A stretch of 19,281 nt of DNA from JAAYJR01 sp964545315 (GCA_964545315.1 CAZJGI010000062.1:1-19281), one strand, 5' to 3'. Shown: positions 6,448-15,626, numbered from the stretch's first letter. Translations and numbers: made by a program. The notes: a model not told the origin generated them from the letters alone.

Positions 6448-6643
6448 GGAAAAAGTTTCCCTTAATCCTATGAAATGTGGTTTTAAAATGATTTTTATTA
6501 TTCGATTATTTCGAATGTTATTTTACAAGTAGCTTTGATCCAAATCCGTATTTTAGTTATAATTACTTATATATCTAAAAATTTTAATTTATTTTTACTA
6601 ATATTATGTTTTTTACCAATGTAAATTTCTTAATATAACAATT
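6448..6643. other. AT-rich upstream region of the winged-helix gene
   Basis: Very AT-rich, with no coding signal. TAAATTTC at 6622-6629 is one base from the Bacteroidota -7 element and lies 14 bases before the ATG, but no TTTG sits at the right distance upstream, so the promoter assignment is weak. Confidence 0.3.
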
Positions 6644-6844
6644 ATGATTACAAATGAAATCGGGTTAAATGCCGGAAAAGTCTGGAATTTGCTTAATGAG
6701 GAGGGTGAACTTTCACATAAGGTTGCCCAAAAAAAAATAAATTTAAAATCTGCGGATTATTATATGGCTGTTGGCTGGCTGGCAAGAGAAGGAAAAATAT
6801 GTCATTTTGAAAAAGATAATGAAATAAAAGTCTGCCTGAAATAA
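6644..6844 (+). CDS. Small winged helix-turn-helix protein (DUF2582 type)
   Basis: A 66-residue protein starting MITNEIGLNAGKVWNLLNEE, followed by a helix-turn-helix and a conserved YYMAVGWLAREGKICHFEKD segment. This is the recognisable pattern of the small winged-helix family PF10771/DUF2582 (family: IG..AGKIW..L...GE......YMALGWLAREDKI). The whole domain fits the 66 residues, so it is complete. Such proteins are presumed DNA-binding, but their targets are unknown. It stands alone, 722 bases upstream of the GH127 gene with a candidate terminator between, so there is no evidence that it regulates the glycoside hydrolase genes. Confidence 0.75.
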   Translation: MITNEIGLNAGKVWNLLNEEGELSHKVAQKKINLKSADYYMAVGWLAREGKICHFEKDNEIKVCLK

Positions 6845-6999
6845 TGGAGAAACTGCCAATAATAATTTGTATAAGACAAGACGGAACATCTTGTGTTATC
6901 AGGGTTTCTTTGTACAAATAAATCCTTATTTATATTTATTATTCTTACCTTATTTGGAGCTAATGTAGATTATGGAATCTTAGAATCTCCATCTGATAA

Positions 7000-7250
7000 T
7001 TATACATTAAAATTGACTTTGGCTTTTAATGCTCTGAATACCCTTAAAATTGTTTTAATCGTTACGTTTTTTGCATTTCTGACAATACGTGAAATTTGAG
7101 ATTTTTGTACTCCAATCAATTCTCCTACTTGAGATTGGGTTAAATGTCTCTCCTTACGAGCTTGCTTTATTATTACTCCAGGTAAATCAAGCGGATTTCG
7201 ATCTTCTCAAACAATTCATTGCCCCAGCCGTTTTCAAGGTTTTTGGATAA
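7000..7250 (-). pseudogene. Frameshifted XRE-family (HigA-like) antitoxin remnant
   Basis: On the minus strand, from about 7206 down to a TAA at 7000-7002, the frame reads DLPGVIIKQARKERHLTQSQ, then VGELIGVQKSQISRI, then TIKTILRVFRALKAKVNFNV. This is the helix-turn-helix and C-terminal signature of HigA/XRE antitoxins (family: AIKQARKERNLTQEQLGELVGVQKSQISKLE...TILKVFKALKA). A stop lies three codons before this segment. The preceding residues (NELFEKIEIRL, about 7180-7225) continue in another frame, so a one-base frameshift near 7190 breaks the gene. The start is also unclear: a stop in that frame lies near 7250. No HigB-type toxin gene is visible next to it. A solitary, probably inactive antitoxin. 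Confidence 0.75.
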
Positions 7251-7565
7251 TTAATAGATTATTTTCCTTGAAATCAATTCCGTAATATGAGAAAGTTTTA
7301 TAAAATTTTGTATTTTGGAAGGGTAAATTTATCAAAATAAATAGTTATCGTTTACTAAAGGGAAGGGATACTTCAATCCCTTTTTAATACAGCCCAATTA
7401 GCAATATTGCTTAACAAAACTATTGCTATCTTAAGTACTACCTTTTCTTAGGGCCACTCCCGGTCAACTTTTAATTGATTTTCTATATTTACAATTTAGA
7501 TTCAATTATAAAAATATCTTTTAACTTTAAAAGCCGATTTGTTTTAAAGCATTAAATTTTGATAA
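7251..7565. other. Upstream region of GH127 gene
   Basis: No gene is seen apart from the hairpin at 7363-7385. TAACTTTA at about 7523 resembles the Bacteroidota -7 element, but the -33 TTTG is not at standard spacing. The GH127 promoter should lie between the hairpin and 7566. Confidence 0.35.
7363..7385 (+). terminator. Candidate terminator upstream of GH127
   Basis: AAGGGAT (7363-7369), a six-base loop, ATCCCTT (7376-7382) and a T-tract 7381-7385 form a 7-bp stem with two possible G-T pairs below. It would stop rightward transcription coming from the winged-helix gene and insulate the GH127 promoter. The stem is short, so confidence is moderate. Confidence 0.5.
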
Positions 7566-9440
7566 ATGAAACGATATATTTTCTTTATTTTCCTGGTTAT
7601 TGGTATAATGAATGTTTCAATGGTTGTTGCCCAATTATACCAGGTTTATCCCATTCCCTTTGACAAGGTGCAAATTGATGATGAATTTTGGTCTCACCGA
7701 CTGAAATCTCATTCCATTAATACATTACAAACCTGCATACATCAAACCAGAGATTCAACAGAAAGAATAAATAATTTTAAAAAGGCGGCAGGATTAATGG
7801 AAGGCCAGCACAAAGGTATCTATTTCGATGATTCGGATGTTTATAAAGCAATGGAAGGAATTGCTTATTCTCTTGTAAATAATCCAAATTCTGAATATGA
7901 AAAATTACTTGATGACTGGATTGGTTATATTTCTAAAGCACAACAAACTGATGGTTACCTGAATACCTTTTATACGCTAAATCATCCGGAGGAGAAATGG
8001 ACTAACATGGAAAAGCATGAGATGTACTGCGGAGGTCACATGATTGAAGCAGCTATTGCTCATTACCAGGCCACAGGGAAAAGAAGTTTTTTGGATGTTG
8101 CAATAAAATTTGCAGACTACCTGGACAAAACATTTGGACCCGAAAAGCGACACTGGGTTCCCGGTCATGAAGAAATTGAATTAGCCCTTGTAAAGTTGTA
8201 CCATACAACAGGGAATAAAAAATACCTCAATCTGGCTCATTGGTTACTTGAAGAAAGAGGGCATGGTTACGGTAAAGGGGGTATTTGGGATTCAAAAAGA
8301 GGGCCGGCCTACTGCCAGGATGATGTGCCGGTTTCCGAAATAACTGATATAAAAGGTCATGCTGTAAGAGCTATGTACCTGTTTACCGGGATGGCTGATG
8401 TTGCTTCTGAAATGAATATTCCGGAATATATAGAAGCTCTTAAACGTGTCTGGGAGGACGTTGCTTTAAGAAATATGTATATTACAGGAGGAATTGGAAG
8501 TTCGAAATCGAATGAGGGTTTCACGGTGGATTACGACCTGCCAAACAAAACAGCTTACTGCGAAACGTGTGCTTCAATCGGAATGGTTTTCTGGAATAAC
8601 CGAATGAATTTACTGACGAAAGATGCAAAATATGTCGATATTATGGAACGTTCCATGTACAATGGTGTATTATCAGGGGTTAATCTTGAAGGAGATTTGT
8701 TTTTCTATGTAAATCCTTTGGAATCAGATGGGGATCACCACCGTCAAAGGTGGTTTGGATGTGCTTGTTGTCCAAGTAATATATCACGTTTTATACCATC
8801 AGTCGGAAGCTATATCTATTTGAAAAATGAAAAGGAGGTATTTGTAAATCTGTATATGGGAAATAAAGTAAACTTTGAAATAGCAGAAACGAATGTCAAT
8901 CTTTCTCAAACAACTAATTATCCCTGGGATGGTGAAATTGCGATTGATATCAACCCAAAAGTTCCGGTTCTGTTTAATCTGAGACTGAGAATACCCGGTT
9001 GGTGTAAAAGTTACCGGGCTTCATTAAATGGCGAACCACTAAATTTTTTTCCTGTTGAGGATGGTTATTTATCAATTGAAAGAACCTGGGCGCAGGGAGA
9101 TAAAGTGCTCATTTCTCTCGACATGTCTGTTGAAATGATAAAAGCAGACGATCGGATTACAGAAAACGAAAATAAAAGAGCCATCCAAAGAGGGCCATTG
9201 ATTTATTGCATTGAACAAGCTGATAATTTAAAAACAAACATGGATGAGATTGCTATAAATCAGGATAATAAATTCACTATACTTCAGGGGGAGGGGAAAT
9301 TAAAAAATATGAAAATATTAATGACCCAAAATCAAGCCGGCAAAATGATTTTTATTCCTTATTTTGCTTGGGATAACCGCGAACCTGGTAAAATGAAAGT
9401 CTGGATTAATTATGAAAAACAGAATTCATTATATAACTAA
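7566..9440 (+). CDS. GH127 family glycoside hydrolase (beta-L-arabinofuranosidase type)
   Basis: 624 residues beginning with a Sec signal peptide (MKRYIFFIFLVIGIMNVSMV, then VAQ), so exported. The catalytic (alpha/alpha)6 domain spans about 30-430, with beta-sandwich domains after it. The GH127/DUF1680 signature is visible: LMEGQHKGIYFDDSDVYKAM, then YCGGHMIEAAIAHYQATGK, YITGGIGSS, YCETCASIGMVFWNNRM (Glu333, Cys335) and the CACCPSNISR cluster (Cys401, Cys402). In characterised GH127 enzymes the corresponding Glu and three Cys bind zinc and one Cys is the nucleophile, so the active site appears intact. Expected activity is release of terminal beta-L-arabinofuranose from plant-type glycans. GH127 relatives with other activities exist, so exact specificity is inferred. 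A hairpin terminator follows at once. Confidence 0.92.
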   Translation: MKRYIFFIFLVIGIMNVSMVVAQLYQVYPIPFDKVQIDDEFWSHRLKSHSINTLQTCIHQTRDSTERINNFKKAAGLMEGQHKGIYFDDSDVYKAMEGIAYSLVNNPNSEYEKLLDDWIGYISKAQQTDGYLNTFYTLNHPEEKWTNMEKHEMYCGGHMIEAAIAHYQATGKRSFLDVAIKFADYLDKTFGPEKRHWVPGHEEIELALVKLYHTTGNKKYLNLAHWLLEERGHGYGKGGIWDSKRGPAYCQDDVPVSEITDIKGHAVRAMYLFTGMADVASEMNIPEYIEALKRVWEDVALRNMYITGGIGSSKSNEGFTVDYDLPNKTAYCETCASIGMVFWNNRMNLLTKDAKYVDIMERSMYNGVLSGVNLEGDLFFYVNPLESDGDHHRQRWFGCACCPSNISRFIPSVGSYIYLKNEKEVFVNLYMGNKVNFEIAETNVNLSQTTNYPWDGEIAIDINPKVPVLFNLRLRIPGWCKSYRASLNGEPLNFFPVEDGYLSIERTWAQGDKVLISLDMSVEMIKADDRITENENKRAIQRGPLIYCIEQADNLKTNMDEIAINQDNKFTILQGEGKLKNMKILMTQNQAGKMIFIPYFAWDNREPGKMKVWINYEKQNSLYN

Positions 9441-9482
9441 ACCACCATCTGCATTCGAGGTGATGGTTTAGCTTTAATTTTT
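9437..9482 (+). terminator. Terminator after GH127
   Basis: CTAAACCACCATCT (9437-9450), loop GCATTCG, and AGGTGATGGTTTAG (9458-9471) form a 14-bp stem with one mismatch and one G-T pair, followed by CTTTAATTTTT. The stem begins within the GH127 stop codon, so the next gene pair should need its own promoter. Confidence 0.75.
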
Positions 9483-9539
9483 AATACTGAGCTCATTTAT
9501 AAATGTTTTAGGATTTCTTATATACGGAATATAAATTAA

Positions 9540-10751
9540 ATGTTCATTAAAATGGGTCACCAACAATTAATTCTTGAAACTTTCGAAAAAGGGAAGGGTA
9601 TTCTTCAGTTAATACCTAATTTTATTGCTCTCCGGTTCAGCAGGTCAGGGATGAGATTACGACTGCATCCAGATGATTATTATGCACTTGGGACAAAAAG
9701 AGGTTCCATAAAAGAGCGATGGTTTTCTTCAGTAATTCCTCTAAGGATTGAAGAACTTGCCCCTCCCGATGAGGGTTTAAGCTATGTGCTTCCTTTTAAT
9801 GAAAATTTATCGCAGAAATTCACATTAAAAGAAGCCCAGGATATGCTGGGAGCTGAACTTGTTGGAGATGAATTGATGAATAAGTATGGCGGATGGCCAA
9901 TGTATGCTAAATTTTTTGATTACCAGACACCTCTTTTTTTTCATCTTCATCTTGACTTTGAAGCGGCAAAACGAATTGGCAGATATGGAAAACCTGAGGC
10001 ATATTATTTTCCACCCCAATTGAACAACTATCCTGGAGATTTTCCTTACACTTTTTTTGGATTTTCTCCGGATGTGACTAAAGAAATGGTGAAGGAAAGA
10101 TTATTGCGTTATGAAGAGGGAGATATTAGGATCACTGAACTGTCAAGGGCTTACAGGCTGGAACCGGGAACAGGCTGGTATACCCCGCCCGGAGTCTTAC
10201 ATGCCCCGGGCTCTTACCTTACCTATGAACCTCAATGGAACAGTGATGTAAATTCAGTCTTTGAAAATATTACCTCCGGTGAAGTATATCCATATGAATT
10301 TTTAGCAGGTAATTGTCCTGAAGATAAAAAAAGAGATATCGATTACATTATTAGTTTGCTGGACTGGGAAAAAAATATTGATCCTTACTACCGGGAGCAT
10401 TATTTCAGGCCTCCGGTATTAATTGAATCCAATGAGCAATATACCAATAAATGGATCATTTATGGTAATGAATATTTCTCTGCCACGGAGTTGGCCATAC
10501 TACCCGGTCAAACTGTTAACATCAAAGATGAAGCAGCTTATGGATGTATTATCATTCAGGGACATGGGAAGTTCGGTGTATATGATGCTGAAGCCCCGAT
10601 AATGCTTAGATATGGCCAGCCGGGTGCTGATGAATATTTTGTCAGCGAAAATGCGGCCAAAGAGGGAGTGAATATTACTAATAACAGTAAATATGAACCT
10701 ATGGTGATATTAAAACATTTTGGCCCGAATAATATTTTCAATGGCATTTGA
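9540..10751 (+). CDS. Phosphomannose isomerase-like cupin protein
   Basis: 403 residues, no signal peptide, so cytosolic. Similarity to class I mannose-6-phosphate isomerases lies in the metal site: LFFHLHLDFEAA (His135, His137), GKPEAYYF (Glu153) and PPGVLHAPGS (His221). In known PMIs the ligands are Gln-x-His, Glu and His, so here the Gln position holds His. An N-terminal region of about 110 residues precedes the first cupin, and a second cupin-like barrel covers about 300-390 (LAILPGQTVNI, then GCIIIQGHGKFGV). The likely reaction is an aldose-ketose isomerisation of a free or phosphorylated sugar, but the substrate is inferred and the family is divergent. A second in-frame ATG at 9552 could also serve as start. 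It sits 50 bases before the aminotransferase gene, likely in the same transcript. Confidence 0.75.
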   Translation: MFIKMGHQQLILETFEKGKGILQLIPNFIALRFSRSGMRLRLHPDDYYALGTKRGSIKERWFSSVIPLRIEELAPPDEGLSYVLPFNENLSQKFTLKEAQDMLGAELVGDELMNKYGGWPMYAKFFDYQTPLFFHLHLDFEAAKRIGRYGKPEAYYFPPQLNNYPGDFPYTFFGFSPDVTKEMVKERLLRYEEGDIRITELSRAYRLEPGTGWYTPPGVLHAPGSYLTYEPQWNSDVNSVFENITSGEVYPYEFLAGNCPEDKKRDIDYIISLLDWEKNIDPYYREHYFRPPVLIESNEQYTNKWIIYGNEYFSATELAILPGQTVNIKDEAAYGCIIIQGHGKFGVYDAEAPIMLRYGQPGADEYFVSENAAKEGVNITNNSKYEPMVILKHFGPNNIFNGI

Positions 10752-10801
10752 AAATAATTGTAAATTCGACCATTGACGGTCCGTATAAAAATATCAAATG
10801 A

Positions 10802-11716
10802 ATGAAACAACACGTTGCTTATCTTAACGGAAAACTGATCCCGGCAAATGAATGTAAATTATCAATTTACGATATGGGAATAGTTACGGGAGCTGCGGTT
10901 ACAGATTTTCTTCGTACCTTTAATCATAGACCGTATCGTATTAAAGACCATGTTGAACGTTTTTACAGATCATGTAAGTATGCATGTATTGTGCCTCCAG
11001 TTGGAATTGAGGAGACTATTGATATATCGTACCAAATTATAGAACATAACTCAGCACTACTTAAACCGGAAGAAGAACTTGGGCTGGTTTACTATATCAC
11101 CGCGGGGGAAAATTTTATTTATGCAGGTTCAGCCGGCACTCCCGGGAAAATGACACCGACATATGTACAACACTCTTTTAATTTACCATTTTCTTTATGG
11201 AGTAAGTATTTCACAGAGGGAATACACTGTGTGGTCCCGTCAATCCGTCATTGGCCTCCGTCATGCCTTTCCGCAAAAATTAAGAACAGGAACCGTTTGC
11301 ATATGTGGATAGGAGAGCAGGAAGCGCATCTGGCTGACCCAAACGCAGTTCCCCTGTTTCTCGATACAGATGGAAATATTGCCGAAACAGCAGGATCAAA
11401 TTTTGTAATTTTCAAAAACGGCGTTGTTATTTCCCCGGTGAGAAAAAATATTCTGTGGGGGATTAGTTTACAGGTATTGACTGAATTACTCGAAGATTTA
11501 AACATTCCTTTTATGGAAGATGATATCCAGATTTACGATGCAGTAAACGCTGATGAAGCATGGTTGCCAACTACTCCCTATTGTCTTGGTCCGGTGGTAA
11601 AAATAAACGGCATCAATATTGGTAATGGCAAACCGGGTGTATTTTGGAGAAAAATAATCGATAAATGGGGTGAGGTTGCCGGGAAAAATATTTATAAAGA
11701 GATTGCTGCAGAATAA
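10802..11716 (+). CDS. PLP-dependent class IV aminotransferase
   Basis: 304 residues, cytosolic, of fold type IV (branched-chain aminotransferase, D-amino-acid aminotransferase and aminodeoxychorismate lyase family). The N-terminus YLNGKLIPANECKLSIYDMG and the region RIKDHVERFYRS are typical. The Schiff-base lysine is Lys161 in SAKIKNRNRL. The PLP-phosphate and tail motif is GNIAETAGSNFVIF, followed by VISPVRKNILWGISLQVLTE. Full length matches the family. Substrate cannot be told from sequence: an IlvE role is possible but the protein is divergent from housekeeping IlvE, and I give no symbol. It follows the isomerase-like gene in the same direction, suggesting consecutive steps on an amino- or keto-compound. 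It converges with the barrel-protein gene with only 39 bases between. Confidence 0.88.
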   Translation: MKQHVAYLNGKLIPANECKLSIYDMGIVTGAAVTDFLRTFNHRPYRIKDHVERFYRSCKYACIVPPVGIEETIDISYQIIEHNSALLKPEEELGLVYYITAGENFIYAGSAGTPGKMTPTYVQHSFNLPFSLWSKYFTEGIHCVVPSIRHWPPSCLSAKIKNRNRLHMWIGEQEAHLADPNAVPLFLDTDGNIAETAGSNFVIFKNGVVISPVRKNILWGISLQVLTELLEDLNIPFMEDDIQIYDAVNADEAWLPTTPYCLGPVVKINGINIGNGKPGVFWRKIIDKWGEVAGKNIYKEIAAE

Positions 11717-11755
11717 AACTATAAATTTTAATATGATATTTCATCATCCCCTGAA

Positions 11756-14125
11756 TCATTCTGATGTGTTTATATTCCATGTAAGATTGAGCATTAAAAC
11801 AGGTGTTTTGCGCCAAAACTTCCTGAAATTATAAAATTCGGGTTCGTCCACAACTGATTCGTACCTGTCTGTACTGAGAATATCCCTGGCCTGCAGTGTC
11901 AGTCTTACTTTATTATTCCATAATGATTGCCTGATTGCCCCATCCAATTCAAATGATCCTTTTTCTCTCTCCTGTGCCTCTGTTTCCGGACCTTCATACT
12001 CCGGATTCAGTTGTATTTGAGTATTCTTAGCAATATGAAAAGTTTGGTTCCAATTCACTGACCAGGAAAAACTCTTCCGGTCAAATTCCCTGTCATTTAT
12101 TTCACCTTCAACACGATAATGAAAAAAATTCCCATTCAGGCTATTTTCCCACCAATTTTTAATGCTGAAGTTAAACATAGTCTCAATTCCCAGGCTATAA
12201 TCATGCCCAACATTATCGAATGTCCTTAGCATTACATTTCTATCATAAACACTTTGAATTCTTTCTATTAGGTTCTGCGTTTTTCTGTAATACAATTCAA
12301 CAGAAAATGAGTTATTTCTGAAATCATTTTGATATCCTAACTCATAGGAATCTATGTATTCAGGCTCAAGTTCCGGATTGCCACGCCTTATATTGTATGC
12401 ATCCTGCCAGGTATAGAATGGTTCCAAAGCCCAGCTTCGCGGCCTGTCGATCCTGCGGGTATAACTTGCCATTAACTGTTGATCACTGATTAACTTATAA
12501 GAAGCATGAAGGGTAGGGAAGTAATCCCATCTTTTAATTGTAAAAGTTTCTTCCACATCATTAATGTTAATTCTCCTGTTGGTATATTCACCCCTGATAC
12601 CCAGCTGATATGCAAATTTTTTAAGTTTACCTTTGATCAGGGCATACCCTGCATGTATGTTTTGATCGTAAAATGATTCATGACTGAACATTTCCTGCAG
12701 TAAATAATTCTCCATACCTGTATCATAATAGTACATCTCGTTCCATTCATTGGAGTTTCTTACCCGGCCTTGTGCACCCATTTCAATATTTATCAGCTCT
12801 GAAAATGAATTCACATAATTAACCCGATAGTTAAATCCTTCAGCTGGCCCGCCTTCAAGAGATTTTTGACCGCTTCGTATTGTCCCATTGTCATTATAAA
12901 GCATATTAACATTATCTTCTCCACCATTAAACCTAAATAACATGATATCAGCATCGAGCCTGTGTTTGGCAGAATCAAATTCATAAGTGAAATTACTATT
13001 CAGTGCGAAGAAATTACGACTCCTCTCATTATCCTGCTCGTTGGAATATTGATTCCTTATCTGATTAAAGGGATTCCATTCGTTATACCCGTTATTTGCG
13101 ATATCATTGTCAATGCCGCCGCCATATCTGCCACTAAGGCTAATAGTAGACTTTTCACTCATATACCATTCGAATCCTGCACGTACGTTGTAATCCCGGT
13201 CTTTTCTTTTCCTGGATCCATCCATGAGAAGATAAAATGTCGTATCATTGTTATAAGTGTGATTCTCCAGTGACATAAAGCCCGGATTATTCTCATGATC
13301 ATAATCAACTCCAATAAATATTCTGAAATCCCGGGTTTTGTAATTTCCCAGGATGTCTCCCCCATATTTATCATACAGTCCGCTATTCAGATGTACAATT
13401 CCGCTCATGCCTTCCAGAGCATTTCGTTTGGTTACAATATTGATTATGCCTCCGGTTCCCTGAGGATCGAATTTGGCTGAGGGATTCGTAATAATTTCAA
13501 TTGATTTTATTGAGCTGGCAGGAATCTGTCGTAATGCATCATTAGCCTGCAAAACTGTTGGCCTCCCGTCAATCAAAACGGTTAAACTGCTATTTCCACG
13601 TAAACTTACGTTTCCATCGATATCCACATTGATGGAAGGCTGGTTTTGCAGGATATCCACGGCATTACCGGAAAGAAATGAGTATTGCTCTTCTACATTG
13701 ATCACTTTTCTGTCGATCTCGTAATTGACGGAGTACTCACTGGCCCTTACCTCAACTTCTCCTAATGCAGCAACGTCTTCAGTTAATTTGAATTCACCTG
13801 CATCGACAGTTCCGGAACCATATTCCAATTTTATATTTTTATTTACTGTATTGAATCCAATAAAACTAACCTGCAAAATATAATTACCCGGTTCGTCGGC
13901 CTGTAACTCAAATATTCCCATACTGTCGGTTGCCATACCAAAAATTTGACTACTGTCAGAAGTTGCCAACAGCACCACTGTGGCAAATTCCATTGGCTCT
14001 CCCGAATTTTCTTCAACCACCTGTCCGGTAACTGTATAATGTTCAGTATTATTATCCGTTTGTGCACTGATTACCAGAGAACTAACAACGAACAAAATGG
14101 TAAACATTGATTTCCGTCGTTTCAT
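11756..14125 (-). CDS. TonB-dependent-receptor-like outer-membrane beta-barrel protein
   Basis: 789 residues. A signal peptide (MKRRKSMFTILFVVSSLVIS, then AQ) is followed by a carboxypeptidase-regulatory-like domain (about 30-115, VTGQVVEENSGEPMEFATVV). Next is a plug domain (about 130-215, VDILQNQPSINVDIDGNVSL, LIDGRPTVL, then GTGGIINIVTKRN), then a long C-terminal barrel of the OMP_b-brl_3 kind with many aromatic beta-strands, ending PVLMLNLTWNINTSE. It resides in the outer membrane. It is shorter than SusC-type glycan importers (usually about 1,000 residues) and has no SusD partner, so it belongs to the shorter group often linked to metal, peptide or unknown ligands. Ligand is not assigned. 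It is the only leftward gene in the carbohydrate region, with its own 477-base upstream region. Confidence 0.9.
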   Translation of the reverse strand: MKRRKSMFTILFVVSSLVISAQTDNNTEHYTVTGQVVEENSGEPMEFATVVLLATSDSSQIFGMATDSMGIFELQADEPGNYILQVSFIGFNTVNKNIKLEYGSGTVDAGEFKLTEDVAALGEVEVRASEYSVNYEIDRKVINVEEQYSFLSGNAVDILQNQPSINVDIDGNVSLRGNSSLTVLIDGRPTVLQANDALRQIPASSIKSIEIITNPSAKFDPQGTGGIINIVTKRNALEGMSGIVHLNSGLYDKYGGDILGNYKTRDFRIFIGVDYDHENNPGFMSLENHTYNNDTTFYLLMDGSRKRKDRDYNVRAGFEWYMSEKSTISLSGRYGGGIDNDIANNGYNEWNPFNQIRNQYSNEQDNERSRNFFALNSNFTYEFDSAKHRLDADIMLFRFNGGEDNVNMLYNDNGTIRSGQKSLEGGPAEGFNYRVNYVNSFSELINIEMGAQGRVRNSNEWNEMYYYDTGMENYLLQEMFSHESFYDQNIHAGYALIKGKLKKFAYQLGIRGEYTNRRININDVEETFTIKRWDYFPTLHASYKLISDQQLMASYTRRIDRPRSWALEPFYTWQDAYNIRRGNPELEPEYIDSYELGYQNDFRNNSFSVELYYRKTQNLIERIQSVYDRNVMLRTFDNVGHDYSLGIETMFNFSIKNWWENSLNGNFFHYRVEGEINDREFDRKSFSWSVNWNQTFHIAKNTQIQLNPEYEGPETEAQEREKGSFELDGAIRQSLWNNKVRLTLQARDILSTDRYESVVDEPEFYNFRKFWRKTPVLMLNLTWNINTSE

Positions 14126-14602
14126 AGCTTTCTATATTTTCTGCAAATTATCCTACCACTTTTAACCCCAAATAGAAGAATGAAATCTGCCTAATGTTAT
14201 AAATATTTTTTCTTAACATTACAATGTCTTAGTAGCATAAGGAATAAGAAGGGAAAAAGGTTCAACTTAAGGTAATATATTAACCTTTAATTAAAGTTAA
14301 TCTAACTGGCTTATCTATTTTGGCCGGAGCAATTATTAATCCCATGACACAAAAAATTTATTGACTGATTAATATTGATCACAATATAAGACAAAATAGT
14401 CTTTTATTTAAATAAAATCCCTTTTATTTTTCAAAAGTTAGCAACATTTCAATAATTCATGAAAATTATTATTAACAGGAATTTTAAATGTAAAGAGTAT
14501 CTCTTATTTTTAAATAAAAATTTTTATAGTTAATTTTAATATTAAACACAAGATGGAAAGTGTCTCTGTTATGAGTAATTAATATTTTTAATAAGAAAGA
14601 AA
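14126..14602. other. Long divergent intergenic region
   Basis: 477 AT-rich bases between the divergently transcribed barrel-protein and DUF1080 genes. It must hold both promoters. TAATTTTA near 14533 resembles the -7 element for DUF1080 but has only a TTTT at the -33 position. There are no coding signals and no RNA I can recognise. TTTTATTTAAATAAAA at about 14402-14417 is a perfect short palindrome that could be an operator, but AT-rich DNA yields such sequences easily. Confidence 0.35.
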
Positions 14603-15268
14603 ATGAAAGCACAAAAAGGATTTTTTGTAATAATTTTTTCTGTTTTTATTTTATTACTTTTTGCCGGCTTTCAGAGTCCGGGGAATAAAGGCGGTAATAA
14701 AAAAGGTTTAGTTCAAAGCCCACTTGGAAAAGACATCCGGAGTCCCGTTAAAAAAGTAAGTTTGTGGAACGGTAAAGATTTCCGGGGGTGGAGGTTTATT
14801 CTTAAGGAAGAAGGATACGATGCTGCCAAAGTTTGGTCGGTAAAAGATGGCGTCATTCATTGTGAGGGCAGGCCCAATGGTTATATGCGTACAGAAACGA
14901 AATTTTCTCATTTTAAACTGCATGTTGAATGGCGCTGGATTGAGAAAGGGGGAAATAGCGGTATTTACTTTTATTTGCAGGAACCTGACGCGGTTTGGCC
15001 AATTGGCAGAACAATTGAATGTCAGCTTTATATGGGCAAAGCGGGCGAAGTTAGACGCCAGCCCATACTTCATGGATCAAATGAAAAACCATTTGGGCAA
15101 TGGAATTCGGCTGATATTCATTGTGAGGCAAATACTGTCAAAATATTTATTAACGACCTGCTTCAAAACGAAGTGAATGACCTTCCTTTCGATTCCGGCA
15201 GAATTGCCCTTCAAAGCGAAGGAACACCTATTGGATTCAGAAATATATATATCGAACCGCTGGAATAG
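14603..15268 (+). CDS. DUF1080 protein (3-keto-disaccharide hydrolase-like)
   Basis: 221 residues with a signal peptide (MKAQKGFFVIIFSVFILLLF, then AGF), therefore exported. Residues about 52-220 are one DUF1080 jelly-roll (concanavalin-like) domain: LWNGKDFRGWRF, VWSVKDGVIHCEGRPNGYM, TKFSHFKLHVEWRW, GGNSGIYFYLQ, IECQLYMGKAGE, the late WNSADIHCEANTVKIFIND and GRIALQSEGTPIGFRNIYIE. Members of the family have been shown to cleave 3-keto-glycosides; many others are uncharacterised and act as binding modules. A complete single-domain copy. Its neighbours, GH92 and a GH32/43-like remnant, fit a role in sugar processing, but no oxidoreductase that would form the 3-keto sugar is in the window. Confidence 0.88.
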   Translation: MKAQKGFFVIIFSVFILLLFAGFQSPGNKGGNKKGLVQSPLGKDIRSPVKKVSLWNGKDFRGWRFILKEEGYDAAKVWSVKDGVIHCEGRPNGYMRTETKFSHFKLHVEWRWIEKGGNSGIYFYLQEPDAVWPIGRTIECQLYMGKAGEVRRQPILHGSNEKPFGQWNSADIHCEANTVKIFINDLLQNEVNDLPFDSGRIALQSEGTPIGFRNIYIEPLE

Positions 15269-15626
15269 AATTTTGGATAATATCTGTTGCAGCTTTTTCA
15301 ATGAATTAACATGTACCTTTTTGAAAAGCTTAGCTTCGGATGCCTTCCTTTCAATGAACTATACATTGCACCTTATGCTCAGGCGGTAAAACTTTTTTGA
15401 AAAGATATCTTTTAAGGCAGTGTTCTCAGAGCTTACATCTGAAAACATGCTTTTTAATCCTGAGATTCTGTAAAACGTAATTTCTTAATCTTTTTATTTA
15501 TTGACCGTCAAATTAATAATTTCTCTAAATTTAACTTGTCGTAAAAATGCTGTCTGGTAACTTTATATGCAGGTTGCAGAATAATGAAGTTACCGATGTA
15601 TTTCAACTTTCATAAATTCTAAGATT
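15269..15626. other. Intergenic stretch with a possible promoter
   Basis: No coding sequence is seen. ATTG at 15500-15503 and TAAATTTA at 15526-15533 (22 bases apart, slightly long) resemble a Bacteroidota promoter that would transcribe the truncated lipoprotein gene with a leader of about 85 bases. No convincing terminator for DUF1080 is seen. Confidence 0.35.

Noticed and set aside
6893..7099. Plus-strand hydrophobic frame of 68 codons
   Set aside because: It overlaps the minus-strand antitoxin remnant, whose HTH motifs are specific. The plus-strand reading has no recognisable family and looks like an antisense shadow of AT-rich DNA.
11717..11755. Bidirectional terminator between the convergent aminotransferase and barrel-protein genes
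   Set aside because: ATGAT/ATCAT gives only a 5-bp AT-rich stem without a proper T-tract, too weak to annotate despite the suggestive position.
11756..14125. Several plus- and minus-strand frames of 60-100 codons within the barrel-protein gene
   Set aside because: All are alternate-frame readings of the long barrel-protein gene, which carries clear domain signatures along its full length.
11756..14125. SusC identity for the barrel protein
   Set aside because: At 789 residues it is shorter than SusC-type importers, the barrel resembles the OMP_b-brl_3 group, and no SusD gene follows.
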